Assembly: GCA_913041945.1 (NCBI GenBank)
Contig: CAJWIT010000010.1
Coordinates: 1 to 37,892, forward strand
Direction of reading: 5' to 3'
Length of the DNA stretch: 37,892 nt
DNA from: an uncultured Fidelibacterota bacterium
GTDB lineage: Bacteria; Fidelibacterota; Marinisomatia; Marinisomatales; UBA8229
The translations under genes were made by a program, and so were the position numbers. Within the stretch, counting starts at the first letter, position 1. The number at the start of each line of letters is the position of its first letter. The notes beneath the pieces are model-generated. The model had not been told where the DNA came from, did no database searches, and saw nothing but the letters and a program-made list of their open reading frames with translations. Shown one piece after another: positions 17,059 to 26,521 of the stretch.

Positions 17059-18069
17059 TTGAAAATCCTAATTCTCAAATTCAGTTCCATCGGGGATATT
17101 ATTTTGTCAACATCTCCTCTTGCTTCCCTTAGAAAGTGCTTTCCTGAAGCCCGGATCGATTTTTTCACTATGAATGATTATTCTTCAATTCTGGAAGGTC
17201 ATCCATACATCAATGAAATTCTTGTTCTGGAGAGAGCAGCAGGATTTGTACAGATAAAAAGAGCTGGAAAACACCTAAACACAATGGATTATGATTTAGT
17301 TATGGATCTCCATAATACTCTTCGATCTAAGATCATCAGGAAACAAATGAAAAATTCAGAAAAACGAATTTTGAAAAAACCCAGATGGAAACGATTCCAG
17401 CTCTTTCAATTTCATATCAATCGTTTTTCTGATACCTTTTCTCAACTGAGCCTTCTTCACGAATCAATGATCGATTTATTGGATACGGAAACCTCTATTC
17501 CTAAAACATCCCTTTTTCTTTCAGAATCAGAAAAACAAATTGCTTTAGATCAGCTTAAAGAAATGAGCATTTTTGGTGATTATGGTGTGATTATACCTGG
17601 AGCAGCATGGAAGCAAAAAATTTGGAATTGCCAAGGATATACTGAGGTAATCAAAGAGTTGGAAAGGAACAATTTACATGTGGTGCTCATGGGATCATCA
17701 TCCGATATAATTTGTAATGAATTGTCGGAAATCAACCCTCAGGTTGTTGATCTTCATGGAAAAACGAATTTACGGGAAACCTTAGCTTTTATTTCTCAGG
17801 CAAAGCTAGTCATCGGAAGTGATACAGGTTTTGTACATGGAGCGGAAGCCCTTGGAGTTCCTGTTGTGATGATAATGGGACCCACCTCGGTAGAAACTGG
17901 TGGTGGACCAAATTTACCTGAATCTATAATCGTTGAAAGTGAGGATCTTTGGTGTCGTCCATGCTCACAGAATGGAAGAAAGCCCTGTTACAGAGGCGAA
18001 CAGGTTTGTATGAATTCAATTAATCCAGGAACAGTAAAAACTGCTGTCCAAAAGGTTTTAGAAGTATGA
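17059..18069 (+). CDS. Glycosyltransferase family 9 (heptosyltransferase-like)
   Basis: 336 residues. It transfers heptose or a related sugar during LPS core assembly at the cytoplasmic face of the inner membrane. The N-terminus ILILKFSSIGDIILSTSPL is the hallmark GT9 start. The C-terminal domain has GSDTGFVHGAEALGVPVV followed by MIMGPTS, the nucleotide-sugar-binding region. The end has a cysteine-containing motif (WCRPC...CYRGEQVCMNSINP), common in this family. The start is TTG at 17059, since an in-frame stop lies two codons upstream and no ATG fits. The stop overlaps the waaA ATG (ATGA), consistent with a joint role in LPS inner-core assembly. Confidence 0.92.
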   Translation: MKILILKFSSIGDIILSTSPLASLRKCFPEARIDFFTMNDYSSILEGHPYINEILVLERAAGFVQIKRAGKHLNTMDYDLVMDLHNTLRSKIIRKQMKNSEKRILKKPRWKRFQLFQFHINRFSDTFSQLSLLHESMIDLLDTETSIPKTSLFLSESEKQIALDQLKEMSIFGDYGVIIPGAAWKQKIWNCQGYTEVIKELERNNLHVVLMGSSSDIICNELSEINPQVVDLHGKTNLRETLAFISQAKLVIGSDTGFVHGAEALGVPVVMIMGPTSVETGGGPNLPESIIVESEDLWCRPCSQNGRKPCYRGEQVCMNSINPGTVKTAVQKVLEV

Positions 18070-19349
18070 TTATATTTTGGGCATTTTTATATAATCTGAT
18101 TATCTTCCCAATCTTGTTTATTTTCGGGTTAGTCGGCACATTGTTCAACAAGAAACTTAAGGATGGTTTTAAGGGACGTATGATGTCTCTTCATACATTA
18201 CGGTCATATTTTAAGGATTTTGACCGATCATATAATGTGTATTGGTTTCATGTGGCCTCCCATGGTGAATTTCAGCAGGTTCTTCCTGTCCTCGCGGGAT
18301 TAAAAGAAATTGAACCACAGTGTACAGTCCTTGTATCCTTTTTTTCTCCGGCTGGATACCAGAATGTGAAAAATGAGCAAATAGATTGTAAGATTTATCT
18401 TCCATTTGACTTTGTTTGGAGTATTTGGAAAGCATTGAAAATAATTCGCCCCAAAAAGATTATTTTTGCGGGATATGATATCTGGCCCAATTTGATCTGG
18501 ATTTCATATCTTCGGAATATTCATACAACTATCTTTGCCGCCTATTTTAAAGATAAGACCTATAAAATTTTTCCTGTAATACGGAATTTTTATCGTTCTG
18601 TGTATCATTCATTCTCCACAATCTATACTATTTCAGAATCTGATTACCTTCTCCTCCAAAAAATTGTCAGTGTTAATAAATCACCGTTAATTCGTGTTTT
18701 GGGAAATCCACGGTATGATCAGGTTAAAAACCATGCCGATACATTCACAAAGGAACGGACCATGTCGGTATTACAGCGTGAAAAACGAATTGTTGCTGGA
18801 AGTGTCTGGCCTGAAGATGAAGCAGTAATCAGTCAACCCATAATACAGTTATTAAAAGAGAATGAGGAGATATCCCTCTTGTGGGTTCCCCATGAACCCA
18901 CCGATGACAATATACAGGCAGCGATTCAAAAATTCGAAAAGTATGGATTCAGTGTTAACAGACATAACTCCAAATTTGACCTGGATATCAGGGGAGCACG
19001 AGTTGTTGTGGTTGGTGTTGTTGGAATTTTATCAAAACTCTACTGGCAGTGTCAGATTGCTTATATTGGCGGGGGATTTTCAACCGGTGTACATAATGTT
19101 ATGGAACCGGCAATTGCGAGGCTTCCTGTCTTGTTTGGGCCCAAGCACGATAATTCTCATGAAGCGGGAGAACTTATCCAGGCTGGCGGAGGATTTTCGG
19201 TTAAAACATCGTTGGATGTGACAACCAGATTTTCTGAACTGTTAAATGATCAGGATTATTATATGAATGCAAGTTATGCAGCAACTGACGTAATCCATCG
19301 AAACTTAGGATCTTCAACACGGGTGGTTCGTGGGATTATTCGTGACTGA
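18066..19349 (+). CDS. waaA: 3-deoxy-D-manno-octulosonic acid (Kdo) transferase
   Basis: Adds Kdo to lipid A precursor at the inner membrane. An N-terminal membrane anchor (about 1-25) precedes the GT-B fold. The catalytic Glu is E68 in VASHGEFQQVLPV. Typical C-domain segments are AGSVWPEDEAVI, IGGGFSTGVHNVMEPA and FGPKHDNSHEAGELIQAGGG. 427 residues is normal. Translational coupling to the upstream GT9 gene (ATGA) supports an LPS inner-core module. The 3' end overlaps the ATPase gene in another frame. Number of Kdo units added cannot be inferred. Confidence 0.95.
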   Translation: MIIFWAFLYNLIIFPILFIFGLVGTLFNKKLKDGFKGRMMSLHTLRSYFKDFDRSYNVYWFHVASHGEFQQVLPVLAGLKEIEPQCTVLVSFFSPAGYQNVKNEQIDCKIYLPFDFVWSIWKALKIIRPKKIIFAGYDIWPNLIWISYLRNIHTTIFAAYFKDKTYKIFPVIRNFYRSVYHSFSTIYTISESDYLLLQKIVSVNKSPLIRVLGNPRYDQVKNHADTFTKERTMSVLQREKRIVAGSVWPEDEAVISQPIIQLLKENEEISLLWVPHEPTDDNIQAAIQKFEKYGFSVNRHNSKFDLDIRGARVVVVGVVGILSKLYWQCQIAYIGGGFSTGVHNVMEPAIARLPVLFGPKHDNSHEAGELIQAGGGFSVKTSLDVTTRFSELLNDQDYYMNASYAATDVIHRNLGSSTRVVRGIIRD

Positions 19350-20670
19350 TACACTTCTATTTACTATTGATTTTACTCGATTTCCCGGCAATTCCACCGA
19401 AGTGAAGCTTGGGCCAGGTCTTCACGTGATTTACGGAGAAAGTGGTGTTGGTAAGTCAAGCCTTGCTCAACATCTGTCAGGTACACATGGAAACTATCCT
19501 GGAAATTTTGATTTGGAGATTCAAAAATGTCCACATATGATCCAAATCGTTTTACAAAATCCGGACAGTCAAATAGTAAGCGATACACTAGATGGGGAAC
19601 TGGCATTTTCGCTGGAATGTAATCAAACGGATTCGGCTGCTATTCAATCCGCCTTTTTGGCATTGAAAGAGGAATTGCCTTTTTCTATTAATGGTTCGAG
19701 GCATCCTGTTACGTTAAGCGGTGGGGAGAAAGAAATATTGAATATCATTACTGCGTTCAGTACTGCACCAGAATTAATAATCATGGATGATTGTCTTTCA
19801 TTTCTAAATCGCAGAATGAAAAGCTTTATCCTGGAAAAAATCCAACAAAAATTACGCGCAAATAACCAGATTGTTCTTTGGTTAACTTCTGATATTGATG
19901 ACCTTCAATATGGAGCTTCCTGCTGGGAATTATCCCTTTCCTCTTTATCTCAATTTACGCCTGGTGAAAAACCAATGTATCCCTGCAGCAAATTATTGGA
20001 GGGATCATTAAACCTTGAGATTGATTCAATGTCTTTTGACTACACAGATGAAAAAAAATTGTTTAAGCAAATGAATTGCACAGTGAACAATTCCAGAAGT
20101 TTAGGCATTGTAGGGGCGAATGGGTCTGGCAAAACGACTCTGGCTTCACTAATACTTGGTATCAATCATCCGGATAGTGGAGCAATACAATTGAAGTTAA
20201 AAGGAGATAATGCTCCAACAATGGCTTATTTAGATCAATTCCCGGAACGGTTAATTGGAGAGGATACACTTGAGAATCTCCTCCAAAAATTTCTTAGCAT
20301 TGGAAAACTACAATTTCATCTGCGTAAAAAATGTATCACTGTTATGGAACGAAACCAGATTAAATGGGATTTAATTAAAAATAAATCATCATATGATATA
20401 CCTTGGTCTATGTTGCGTATAGCTCTTATCGTAATTCTTACCCACTGTGAATTTGATCTTCTCATTTTAGACGAACCAACCTTTGGATTGGGCTGGACAC
20501 AAAAGGTAAATTTACTCCAGTATTTACAGAGATATTTGAAGCAAAAACATATAATAGTCATATCACATGATGTTGAATTTGTACAAAGCATTTGTAATGT
20601 TGTTTTATCACTTGACGACGACTCAATAACAACTTCTGATTTAATACAGATTGAACGAAAAGATACATAA
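19330..20670 (+). CDS. Fused two-domain ABC ATPase, ECF (EcfA1-EcfA2)-like
   Basis: 446 residues containing two ATPase domains. Domain 1 has Walker A GESGVGKS from residue 36, a Q-loop QNPDSQIVSDTLDGELAF typical of ECF/CbiO ATPases, signature LSGGEKE near 129, and Walker B LIIMDD with Asp where the catalytic Glu is expected. Domain 2 has Walker A GANGSGKT from residue 262, DQFPERLIGEDT resembling the EcfA2 Q-loop, and an intact LILDEPTFGLG Walker B plus VISHD switch. Its signature position, however, reads DIPWSMLRIAL rather than LSGGQ. GTG at 19330 or GTG at 19342 may be the start; both lie inside waaA. No EcfT or S component is nearby. Substrate unknown. Confidence 0.8.
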   Translation: MGLFVTDTLLFTIDFTRFPGNSTEVKLGPGLHVIYGESGVGKSSLAQHLSGTHGNYPGNFDLEIQKCPHMIQIVLQNPDSQIVSDTLDGELAFSLECNQTDSAAIQSAFLALKEELPFSINGSRHPVTLSGGEKEILNIITAFSTAPELIIMDDCLSFLNRRMKSFILEKIQQKLRANNQIVLWLTSDIDDLQYGASCWELSLSSLSQFTPGEKPMYPCSKLLEGSLNLEIDSMSFDYTDEKKLFKQMNCTVNNSRSLGIVGANGSGKTTLASLILGINHPDSGAIQLKLKGDNAPTMAYLDQFPERLIGEDTLENLLQKFLSIGKLQFHLRKKCITVMERNQIKWDLIKNKSSYDIPWSMLRIALIVILTHCEFDLLILDEPTFGLGWTQKVNLLQYLQRYLKQKHIIVISHDVEFVQSICNVVLSLDDDSITTSDLIQIERKDT

Positions 20671-21226
20671 ACCAAAAATTACCGATCCAACCCGGATTCT
20701 TACGGTGGCGAATATAATCAGCCTGGGGAGGGGTTTTATGGCAATTCCCATCATTTATTCCTTACAGAATCAGGAATGGTGGTTGATTACACTGGGGCTT
20801 ATTTTGATAGCAGCAGTGTCAGATATGCTGGATGGCTATTTTGCCCGTCGTGCCCATGAAGTTACTCATATTGGGAAATGGCTGGACCCTATCTGCGATA
20901 CGATTTGTATTGGTTCTGTTGTATTTTACCTTATTTTGAATGGAATGATTCCCATGTGGTTTTTTATTGTTTTAATCCTTCGTTACGTCTCCATTTCGAT
21001 TGGAGCAATTTATTTTATAAATTATACAGATTTAGTACTCAGTGCAAATATATTTGGAAAATGGGCGAGCGGATTGACTGCATTATTTATCCTGCTTAAA
21101 ATAATTCCACGCACAGAAATATTGGAATTATTGACAATGACATGTCTATTGATAGTAATTCCATTACTGTTGATCAGTTGGATTGTTTATATCAGGACAT
21201 TTTTTAAAGAGTTTAAGAAACTTTAA
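20651..21226 (+). CDS. CDP-alcohol phosphatidyltransferase
   Basis: 191 residues, an integral membrane enzyme that swaps CMP of a CDP-lipid for an alcohol. The full family signature D-x2-DG-x2-AR-x8-G-x3-D-x3-D is present: D58, D61-G62, A65-R66, G75, D79, D83. Five to six hydrophobic helices follow. Size fits PgsA-like phosphatidylglycerophosphate synthase, but phosphatidylinositol- or archaetidyl-type transferases share the fold. The TTG start lies inside the ATPase gene (20-base overlap). ftsY follows 6 bases after the stop. The alcohol substrate is undetermined. Confidence 0.9.
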   Translation: MNEKIHKPKITDPTRILTVANIISLGRGFMAIPIIYSLQNQEWWLITLGLILIAAVSDMLDGYFARRAHEVTHIGKWLDPICDTICIGSVVFYLILNGMIPMWFFIVLILRYVSISIGAIYFINYTDLVLSANIFGKWASGLTALFILLKIIPRTEILELLTMTCLLIVIPLLLISWIVYIRTFFKEFKKL

Positions 21227-21232
21227 TTATTC

Positions 21233-22123
21233 ATGGCTTTTTTAGGAAAGCTTTTCAGTGCTCTTAGCCACACCCGGAGCTCTATATCAGATGCGTTGGA
21301 AATGCTCACGAGTCATAAGATTTCTCCAGAGATATTGGAAGAATTTGAAAATTGTCTCATTGGTGCGGACCTGGGTATTCAGACAGTCGATGAAATCCTT
21401 GGGATTATTCACAAGAATAATCAGTCTGATTTTTATACACATGTGGAAGATTATTTAGTATCGATCCTGCCTGATTCCCCCGGTGTACAGGGTGGGTCTG
21501 ATTCACTTTCTGTTATCATGGTTGTGGGAGTAAACGGCACCGGAAAAACAACAACTGTAGCAAAACTCGCCAATTATTACCTGGGGCAAGGGAAGAAAGT
21601 GCTCCTGGTGGGATGTGATACATACAGAGCAGCAGGGGTAGAACAGTTGGCAATATGGGCAAATCGTCTGGATATACGCCTGGTATGCAACGAAAAATCT
21701 CAGGAGCCTTCAGCCGTATTGTATGATGGTATGGCGGCAGGAAAAGCGTTGGGTTCAGAAATTATTATTGTGGATACAGCAGGAAGGCTACACACCAATA
21801 AAAATCTTATGCAGGAATTGGCTAAAATGGAAAGAGTAGTGAAAAACAAATTTTCTCATTATGATTTATCATCTCTTATTACTATAGATGCCAATCTTGG
21901 ACAAAATTCATTCATTCAAGCTAAGGAGTTTTCAGATCACATAAAACTGGATGGAGCAGTTCTGACAAAAATGGATGGTACTGCAAAGGGCGGCATTATA
22001 TTTTCCTTATACCGGGGATTAGGCATTCCTGTGAAATTCATTGGAATCGGGGAGGATTTAAGTGATTTTCTGTCATTTAAAAGGGAAGACTATGTAAAAA
22101 GTCTATTTGGCAGGAATAAATGA
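21233..22123 (+). CDS. ftsY: Signal recognition particle receptor FtsY
   Basis: SRP GTPase that docks ribosome-nascent-chain-SRP complexes at the membrane translocon. It has a helical N domain (about 1-85) and a G domain with P-loop G99-VNGTGKT. DTYRAAGVEQLAIWANR, DTAGRLHTNKNLMQEL and TKMDGTAKGG complete the family pattern. At 296 residues it is the short NG-only form without the acidic A domain of E. coli FtsY. Membrane contact probably relies on the N-terminal amphipathic helix (MAFLGKLFSAL). It sits at the end of the envelope run. Confidence 0.96.
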   Translation: MAFLGKLFSALSHTRSSISDALEMLTSHKISPEILEEFENCLIGADLGIQTVDEILGIIHKNNQSDFYTHVEDYLVSILPDSPGVQGGSDSLSVIMVVGVNGTGKTTTVAKLANYYLGQGKKVLLVGCDTYRAAGVEQLAIWANRLDIRLVCNEKSQEPSAVLYDGMAAGKALGSEIIIVDTAGRLHTNKNLMQELAKMERVVKNKFSHYDLSSLITIDANLGQNSFIQAKEFSDHIKLDGAVLTKMDGTAKGGIIFSLYRGLGIPVKFIGIGEDLSDFLSFKREDYVKSLFGRNK

Positions 22124-22205
22124 AGCACCAACCTTATCCAGTGCGTTAGAATATTAATATCTCTGCCATTGCTTTCTATTAATTAACCGAGGTAAATTAG
22201 TCAAT

Positions 22206-24221
22206 ATGGCAGAGTTTCGGATTCATTCGGATTTTTCTCCAAAGGGAGATCAGCCCAGATCAATTAAAGAATTGATACATGGGTTGAATTCTGGACAGAA
22301 ACATCAAATTTTGTTAGGGGTTACCGGTTCAGGAAAAACGTATACCGTTGCAAAAGTTATTGAAGAGGTACAACGGCCGACCCTCATCATATCCCATAAT
22401 AAAACGTTGGCTGCTCAGCTATACGGAGAGTTTAAGCAGCTTTTCCCTGAAAATGCCGTTGAATACTTTATTAGCTATTACGATTATTACCAGCCTGAAG
22501 CTTACATGCCGGTAACGGACACCTTCATCGAGAAAGATTTTTCAATGAATGAAGAAATTGATAAGCTTCGATTGAAAACAACCAGTTCATTGATCGAACG
22601 GAAGGATGTAATAGTCATCAGTTCTGTTTCTTGTATTTATGGGATCGGTTCTCCCAGTGAATACAAGGAACAGGTGATAAACTTGAGAAGAGGAGACGAT
22701 GTTCAGAGAAGGGAATTATTACGACAGCTTATAGATATCCATTATAGAAGGAATGATACTGTCATTGAAAGAGGTACCTTCCGTGTTCGGGGTGATAGTA
22801 TTGAGATTTTTCCTGCCTATGAAGATGTGTGCGTTCGTATTGAACTTTTTGGATCCAAAGTCGATTCTATCAAAACATTTGATCATATTACGGGGGAAAT
22901 TTTCCGTGATGTGGACAGGCTGTATATTTATCCTGCAAAGCATTTTGTAACAAATAAGGAAAAGGCGATAGAAATCACACAAAAAATCCAGGAGGAATTA
23001 ATCGAAAGGCTTGAAGAGCTACGAAGTATGGATAAATTACTTGAAGCCCAAAGGCTGGAGCAAAGGGTTCATTTCGATTTGGAAATGATCCGTGAAATCG
23101 GATACTGCTCAGGAATCGAAAATTATTCGCGCTATTTTTCAGAGCGGAAACCCGGTGAACGTCCTTGGACTTTGATTGACTTTTTTCCAGATAATTTTAT
23201 AACGATCCTTGATGAATCCCATGTGACTCTTCCTCAGATACAGGGAATGTATAATGGTGACCGGCAAAGAAAGAAAACATTGGTAGAACATGGATTCCGG
23301 CTTCCCAGTGCGCTGGATAACCGTCCGTTGAAATATAGTGAATTTTTAGACATCCAAAATCAAAACCTTTACTTGTCTGCGACCCCTGCTATACGTGAAC
23401 TTGAACTGAGCAAAGGGGTGGTGGTAGAACAGATTATTCGACCGACCGGGCTTATAGATCCCGTAGTAGAAGTGAGAAAAACTGAGGGGCAGATAGATGA
23501 CCTTATGGAAGAAATCCGCAGGAGAGTGAAAAATGATGAACGGGTTTTGGTCTTAACCCTGACAAAACGTATGTCAGAGGATTTGACCGAGTATCTTTCT
23601 GGCATGAATTTTCGGGTTCAGTATCTCCATTCTGAAATTAAAGCGCTTGAACGTGTGAAGGTCCTTCGTGATCTTCGGCTGGGAGAATTTGATGTACTGG
23701 TTGGGATCAATCTTCTTCGGGAGGGGTTAGATCTTCCCGAAGTTTCACTTGTAGCCGTTTTAGATGCAGATAAAGCGGGATTTTTGCGGTCAAAAAGTTC
23801 TTTGATACAGGTGGCAGGCAGGGCTTCCAGGAACCTGGGCGGCTCAGTCATCCTGTATGCTGATGGGATATCTGAAGCAATGGATTACCTGATAAATGAA
23901 ACAAAACGCAGGCGGAAAATTCAACTAAAATTTAACGAGAAAAATAAGATCACTCCGAAAACTGTATATAAATCAACTGAGGATGTTTTGTATACAACTG
24001 CTGTGGCCGATTCTTTTCAGGATTATGACAAAAAAATGGGGTATTCCAGGAAAGGAATTGATTTTGATAAAATGGATAAGCAAATGGCAATTGAAATGAT
24101 GAGGGAGGAAATGCTTGATGCAGCGCACAAAATGGATTATGAACATGCAGCTCACCTTCGTGACGAGATTTCTCAATTGGAAAAAGAAGTAAGCAAAGTG
24201 TTTCGTCAACTGAAGGAATAA
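22206..24221 (+). CDS. uvrB: Excinuclease ABC subunit B
   Basis: Damage-verifying helicase-like subunit of nucleotide excision repair. 671 residues is the normal length. The Walker A motif GVTGSGKT lies near residue 38. The beta-hairpin segment SYYDYYQPEAYMP is at about 90-105. Helicase motifs include TILDESHVTLPQ, YLSATPA and QVAGRASRN. A C-terminal UVR domain (about 625-665, MLDAAHKMDYEHAAHLRDEI) contacts UvrC. The 82-bp gap before it has GAGG upstream of the ATG and an AT-rich palindrome (ATATTAATAT), but no recognisable LexA box. Confidence 0.98.
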   Translation: MAEFRIHSDFSPKGDQPRSIKELIHGLNSGQKHQILLGVTGSGKTYTVAKVIEEVQRPTLIISHNKTLAAQLYGEFKQLFPENAVEYFISYYDYYQPEAYMPVTDTFIEKDFSMNEEIDKLRLKTTSSLIERKDVIVISSVSCIYGIGSPSEYKEQVINLRRGDDVQRRELLRQLIDIHYRRNDTVIERGTFRVRGDSIEIFPAYEDVCVRIELFGSKVDSIKTFDHITGEIFRDVDRLYIYPAKHFVTNKEKAIEITQKIQEELIERLEELRSMDKLLEAQRLEQRVHFDLEMIREIGYCSGIENYSRYFSERKPGERPWTLIDFFPDNFITILDESHVTLPQIQGMYNGDRQRKKTLVEHGFRLPSALDNRPLKYSEFLDIQNQNLYLSATPAIRELELSKGVVVEQIIRPTGLIDPVVEVRKTEGQIDDLMEEIRRRVKNDERVLVLTLTKRMSEDLTEYLSGMNFRVQYLHSEIKALERVKVLRDLRLGEFDVLVGINLLREGLDLPEVSLVAVLDADKAGFLRSKSSLIQVAGRASRNLGGSVILYADGISEAMDYLINETKRRRKIQLKFNEKNKITPKTVYKSTEDVLYTTAVADSFQDYDKKMGYSRKGIDFDKMDKQMAIEMMREEMLDAAHKMDYEHAAHLRDEISQLEKEVSKVFRQLKE

Positions 24222-24257
24222 GATCTAAATGAATCTTAAAATGGACATAATGCAATA

Positions 24258-25220
24258 ATGAAAATTTTAGTCACTGGCGGAGCAGGATATATCGGTTCCC
24301 ATGTGGTGCTTGAATTATGCGACTCTGGTTTTGAGGTGATAGTCTTTGACGATCTTTCCTTGGGATTTCGTAAAAACGTTGATCAAAGAGCTGAACTATT
24401 CATAGGATCAACCTTAAACAAGAAAGACCTGGATAATGTATTTTCCCAAAATATTGACGCTGTAGTTCATCTTGCCGCCTGGAAGGCAGCAGGTGAGTCC
24501 ATGGAAGATCCACATAAGTATGCCCAAAATAATATAATTGGTACGTTGAATGTTCTGAATTCAATGACAGAACATGGAGTCCAAAAATTTATTTTATCTT
24601 CAACGGCAGCGGTTTACGGCTATCCTGAATATCTTCCCATTGATGAACATCATCCGGTGGAGCCTGTCAATTATTACGGATACACAAAACTTGTTATTGA
24701 ACAAAATCTAAAATGGTTTAGCGAACTTAAAGGAGTACGGTATGCCAGTTTGCGATATTTTAACGCTGCCGGATATGACCTGGACGGGAGGGTGATCGCC
24801 AAGGAAAAAAATCCACAAAACCTTTTGCCTGTCGTCATGGAAGTCGCCAGAGGAATCCGCAAAAATATGGAAGTTTTTGGTGATGATTACGATACGCCGG
24901 ACGGCACCGGGGTCAGAGATTACATCCATGTGAATGATTTAGCATCTGCTCATATATCTGCCTTGAATTACCTGGTTGAGAAAAATGAAAACCTCATTAT
25001 CAATCTTGCCACCGGTGTCGGTTATTCTGTTCTGGATGTAATCAACATGGCTGAAAAGGTGACGAAAAAGAAGATATCCTATGAGATTGTTGGACGCAGA
25101 GACGGGGACCCGGCTGAATTGACGTCAATTTCCATGCAGGCAAAAAAGCTGCTAAACTGGGAAGCGAAACACTCAGATATTGAAACACTTTTATCGACAA
25201 TGTGGGAGGTTTACAAATGA
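24258..25220 (+). CDS. galE: UDP-glucose 4-epimerase (GalE-type SDR)
   Basis: Extended short-chain dehydrogenase/reductase that interconverts UDP-glucose and UDP-galactose (or the N-acetyl forms). It has the NAD-binding GGAGYIGSHV at residues 7-16. The catalytic SSTAAVYG is followed by Y140-GYT-K144 (YxxxK). The C-terminal substrate domain has YFNAAGYDLDG, GTGVRDYIHVNDLASAH and NLATGVGYSV. 320 residues is slightly short of E. coli GalE (338) but normal for many bacteria. It probably supplies sugar nucleotides for surface polysaccharide or LPS. It follows uvrB by 36 bases; a functional link to uvrB is unlikely. Confidence 0.93.
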   Translation: MKILVTGGAGYIGSHVVLELCDSGFEVIVFDDLSLGFRKNVDQRAELFIGSTLNKKDLDNVFSQNIDAVVHLAAWKAAGESMEDPHKYAQNNIIGTLNVLNSMTEHGVQKFILSSTAAVYGYPEYLPIDEHHPVEPVNYYGYTKLVIEQNLKWFSELKGVRYASLRYFNAAGYDLDGRVIAKEKNPQNLLPVVMEVARGIRKNMEVFGDDYDTPDGTGVRDYIHVNDLASAHISALNYLVEKNENLIINLATGVGYSVLDVINMAEKVTKKKISYEIVGRRDGDPAELTSISMQAKKLLNWEAKHSDIETLLSTMWEVYK

Positions 25221-25284
25221 GGTGCCGGAATAATCTCCACGCCAAATTAACTATTCAAAACATGATTAAAAATACAGGAATAAC

Positions 25285-26511
25285 GTGATTGATATAAATC
25301 GTTTACAAAAAACATCTGGAATTATTGGAAATACTGAGACGATCCAGGAAGTTCTTGAGATGATTGTCCAGGTTGGACCGGTGGACATCACTGTGTTAGT
25401 CACAGGTGAATCGGGAACCGGAAAAGAAAAGGTGGCAAAAGCCATCCATAAATCCAGCAAAAGGACTCATGAACCGCTTATTATAGTGAATTGCGGTGCG
25501 ATCCCGGAAGGTATCATTGAAAGCGAGCTGTTTGGACATAAAAAGGGAGCGTTCACCGGTGCGGAAGGCGACAGAAAAGGATATTTTGAGACTGCCAATA
25601 AAGGAACGGTATTTCTAGATGAAATTGGGGAGACTCCATTGGAAACCCAGGTAAAGCTCCTGCGGGTTTTGGAAAATGGTGAATTCATTCGTGTGGGTGA
25701 TTCCAAAACGCTCCATACTGATGTACGGATTATTGCTGCTACCAATAAAAATTTGGAATCTCTTGTAAAAAAAGGTGATTTCCGGCAGGATTTGTACTAT
25801 CGGCTGAAAACAGTGTCAATTCATGTTCCAGCACTGCGTCAGCGGGTTGAGGACCTGTCTTTGTTCGTTGAACGGTTTGCTCTGGAATTTACACGGACGA
25901 ACGATATTGTGTATCGAGGGTTCATGCCTGAGGCAATCCGGCTTATGAAACAGTATAATTGGCCTGGAAATGTGCGGGAATTGAAAAATTTTGTGGAGAG
26001 TATCCTTGTCCTTGAAAAAGGAGAACGGGTTACTTCAGAAATGGTGGAACGGAAACTACGGCCGTCTTTGGATACTGCCCTTCAGAATCCTCATCTTCCG
26101 GTGTTAGTTGATCAATCCCCCGAAAGGGTGGAAAATGAGCTGATACTCCGTCAGCTCTTTCTACTCCGCCAGGATGTTGAACTCATCAGGAAAATTATGA
26201 ATGCACAGGGGAGAGGGAATGACACACTGCACTATATAAATGAATCTGTCCAGGATGTGCCGGTTACTATGGAAATTGACAGCAAGGAAGACACATTAAT
26301 CCGGCCTGATGCTATTGGCGACATGACCCTCGAGGATTTAGAAAAGGAAGCGATCAAACGTACTCTGAAATTTTTTAACAAAAATCGCCGGGCTGCCGCC
26401 CGGTCATTGGGAATGAGTGAGCGAACTCTTTATCGAAAGATTAATGATTATGGCCTTGAACGAAAAATTAAACGGAAACATGAAAAACAATCCCAGGAGG
26501 ATAAAAAATAG
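25285..26511 (+). CDS. Sigma-54-dependent AAA+ transcriptional activator (no receiver domain)
   Basis: 408 residues. The AAA+ activator domain begins almost at the N-terminus: Walker A G41-ESGTGK, GAFTGA loop (88-93) that contacts sigma-54, Walker B with D112-E113, and an arginine-finger region near DLYYRLKTVSI. A Fis-type helix-turn-helix ends the protein (NRRAAARSLGMSERTLYRKI). A linker of about 100 residues (270-370) separates the two. No response-regulator, GAF or PAS input domain is present, as in PspF-type activators. The start is GTG with AGGAA upstream. lptE begins 10 bases downstream. I found no convincing -24/-12 sigma-54 promoter in the window, so targets are unknown. Confidence 0.92.
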   Translation: MIDINRLQKTSGIIGNTETIQEVLEMIVQVGPVDITVLVTGESGTGKEKVAKAIHKSSKRTHEPLIIVNCGAIPEGIIESELFGHKKGAFTGAEGDRKGYFETANKGTVFLDEIGETPLETQVKLLRVLENGEFIRVGDSKTLHTDVRIIAATNKNLESLVKKGDFRQDLYYRLKTVSIHVPALRQRVEDLSLFVERFALEFTRTNDIVYRGFMPEAIRLMKQYNWPGNVRELKNFVESILVLEKGERVTSEMVERKLRPSLDTALQNPHLPVLVDQSPERVENELILRQLFLLRQDVELIRKIMNAQGRGNDTLHYINESVQDVPVTMEIDSKEDTLIRPDAIGDMTLEDLEKEAIKRTLKFFNKNRRAAARSLGMSERTLYRKINDYGLERKIKRKHEKQSQEDKK

Positions 26512-26521
26512 TACCCGCCAA

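Noticed and set aside
22145-22190. AT-rich palindromes (ATATTAATAT, TTAATTAA) upstream of uvrB as an SOS operator
   Set aside because: Such palindromes are common in AT-rich intergenic DNA, and no known LexA box pattern is present.
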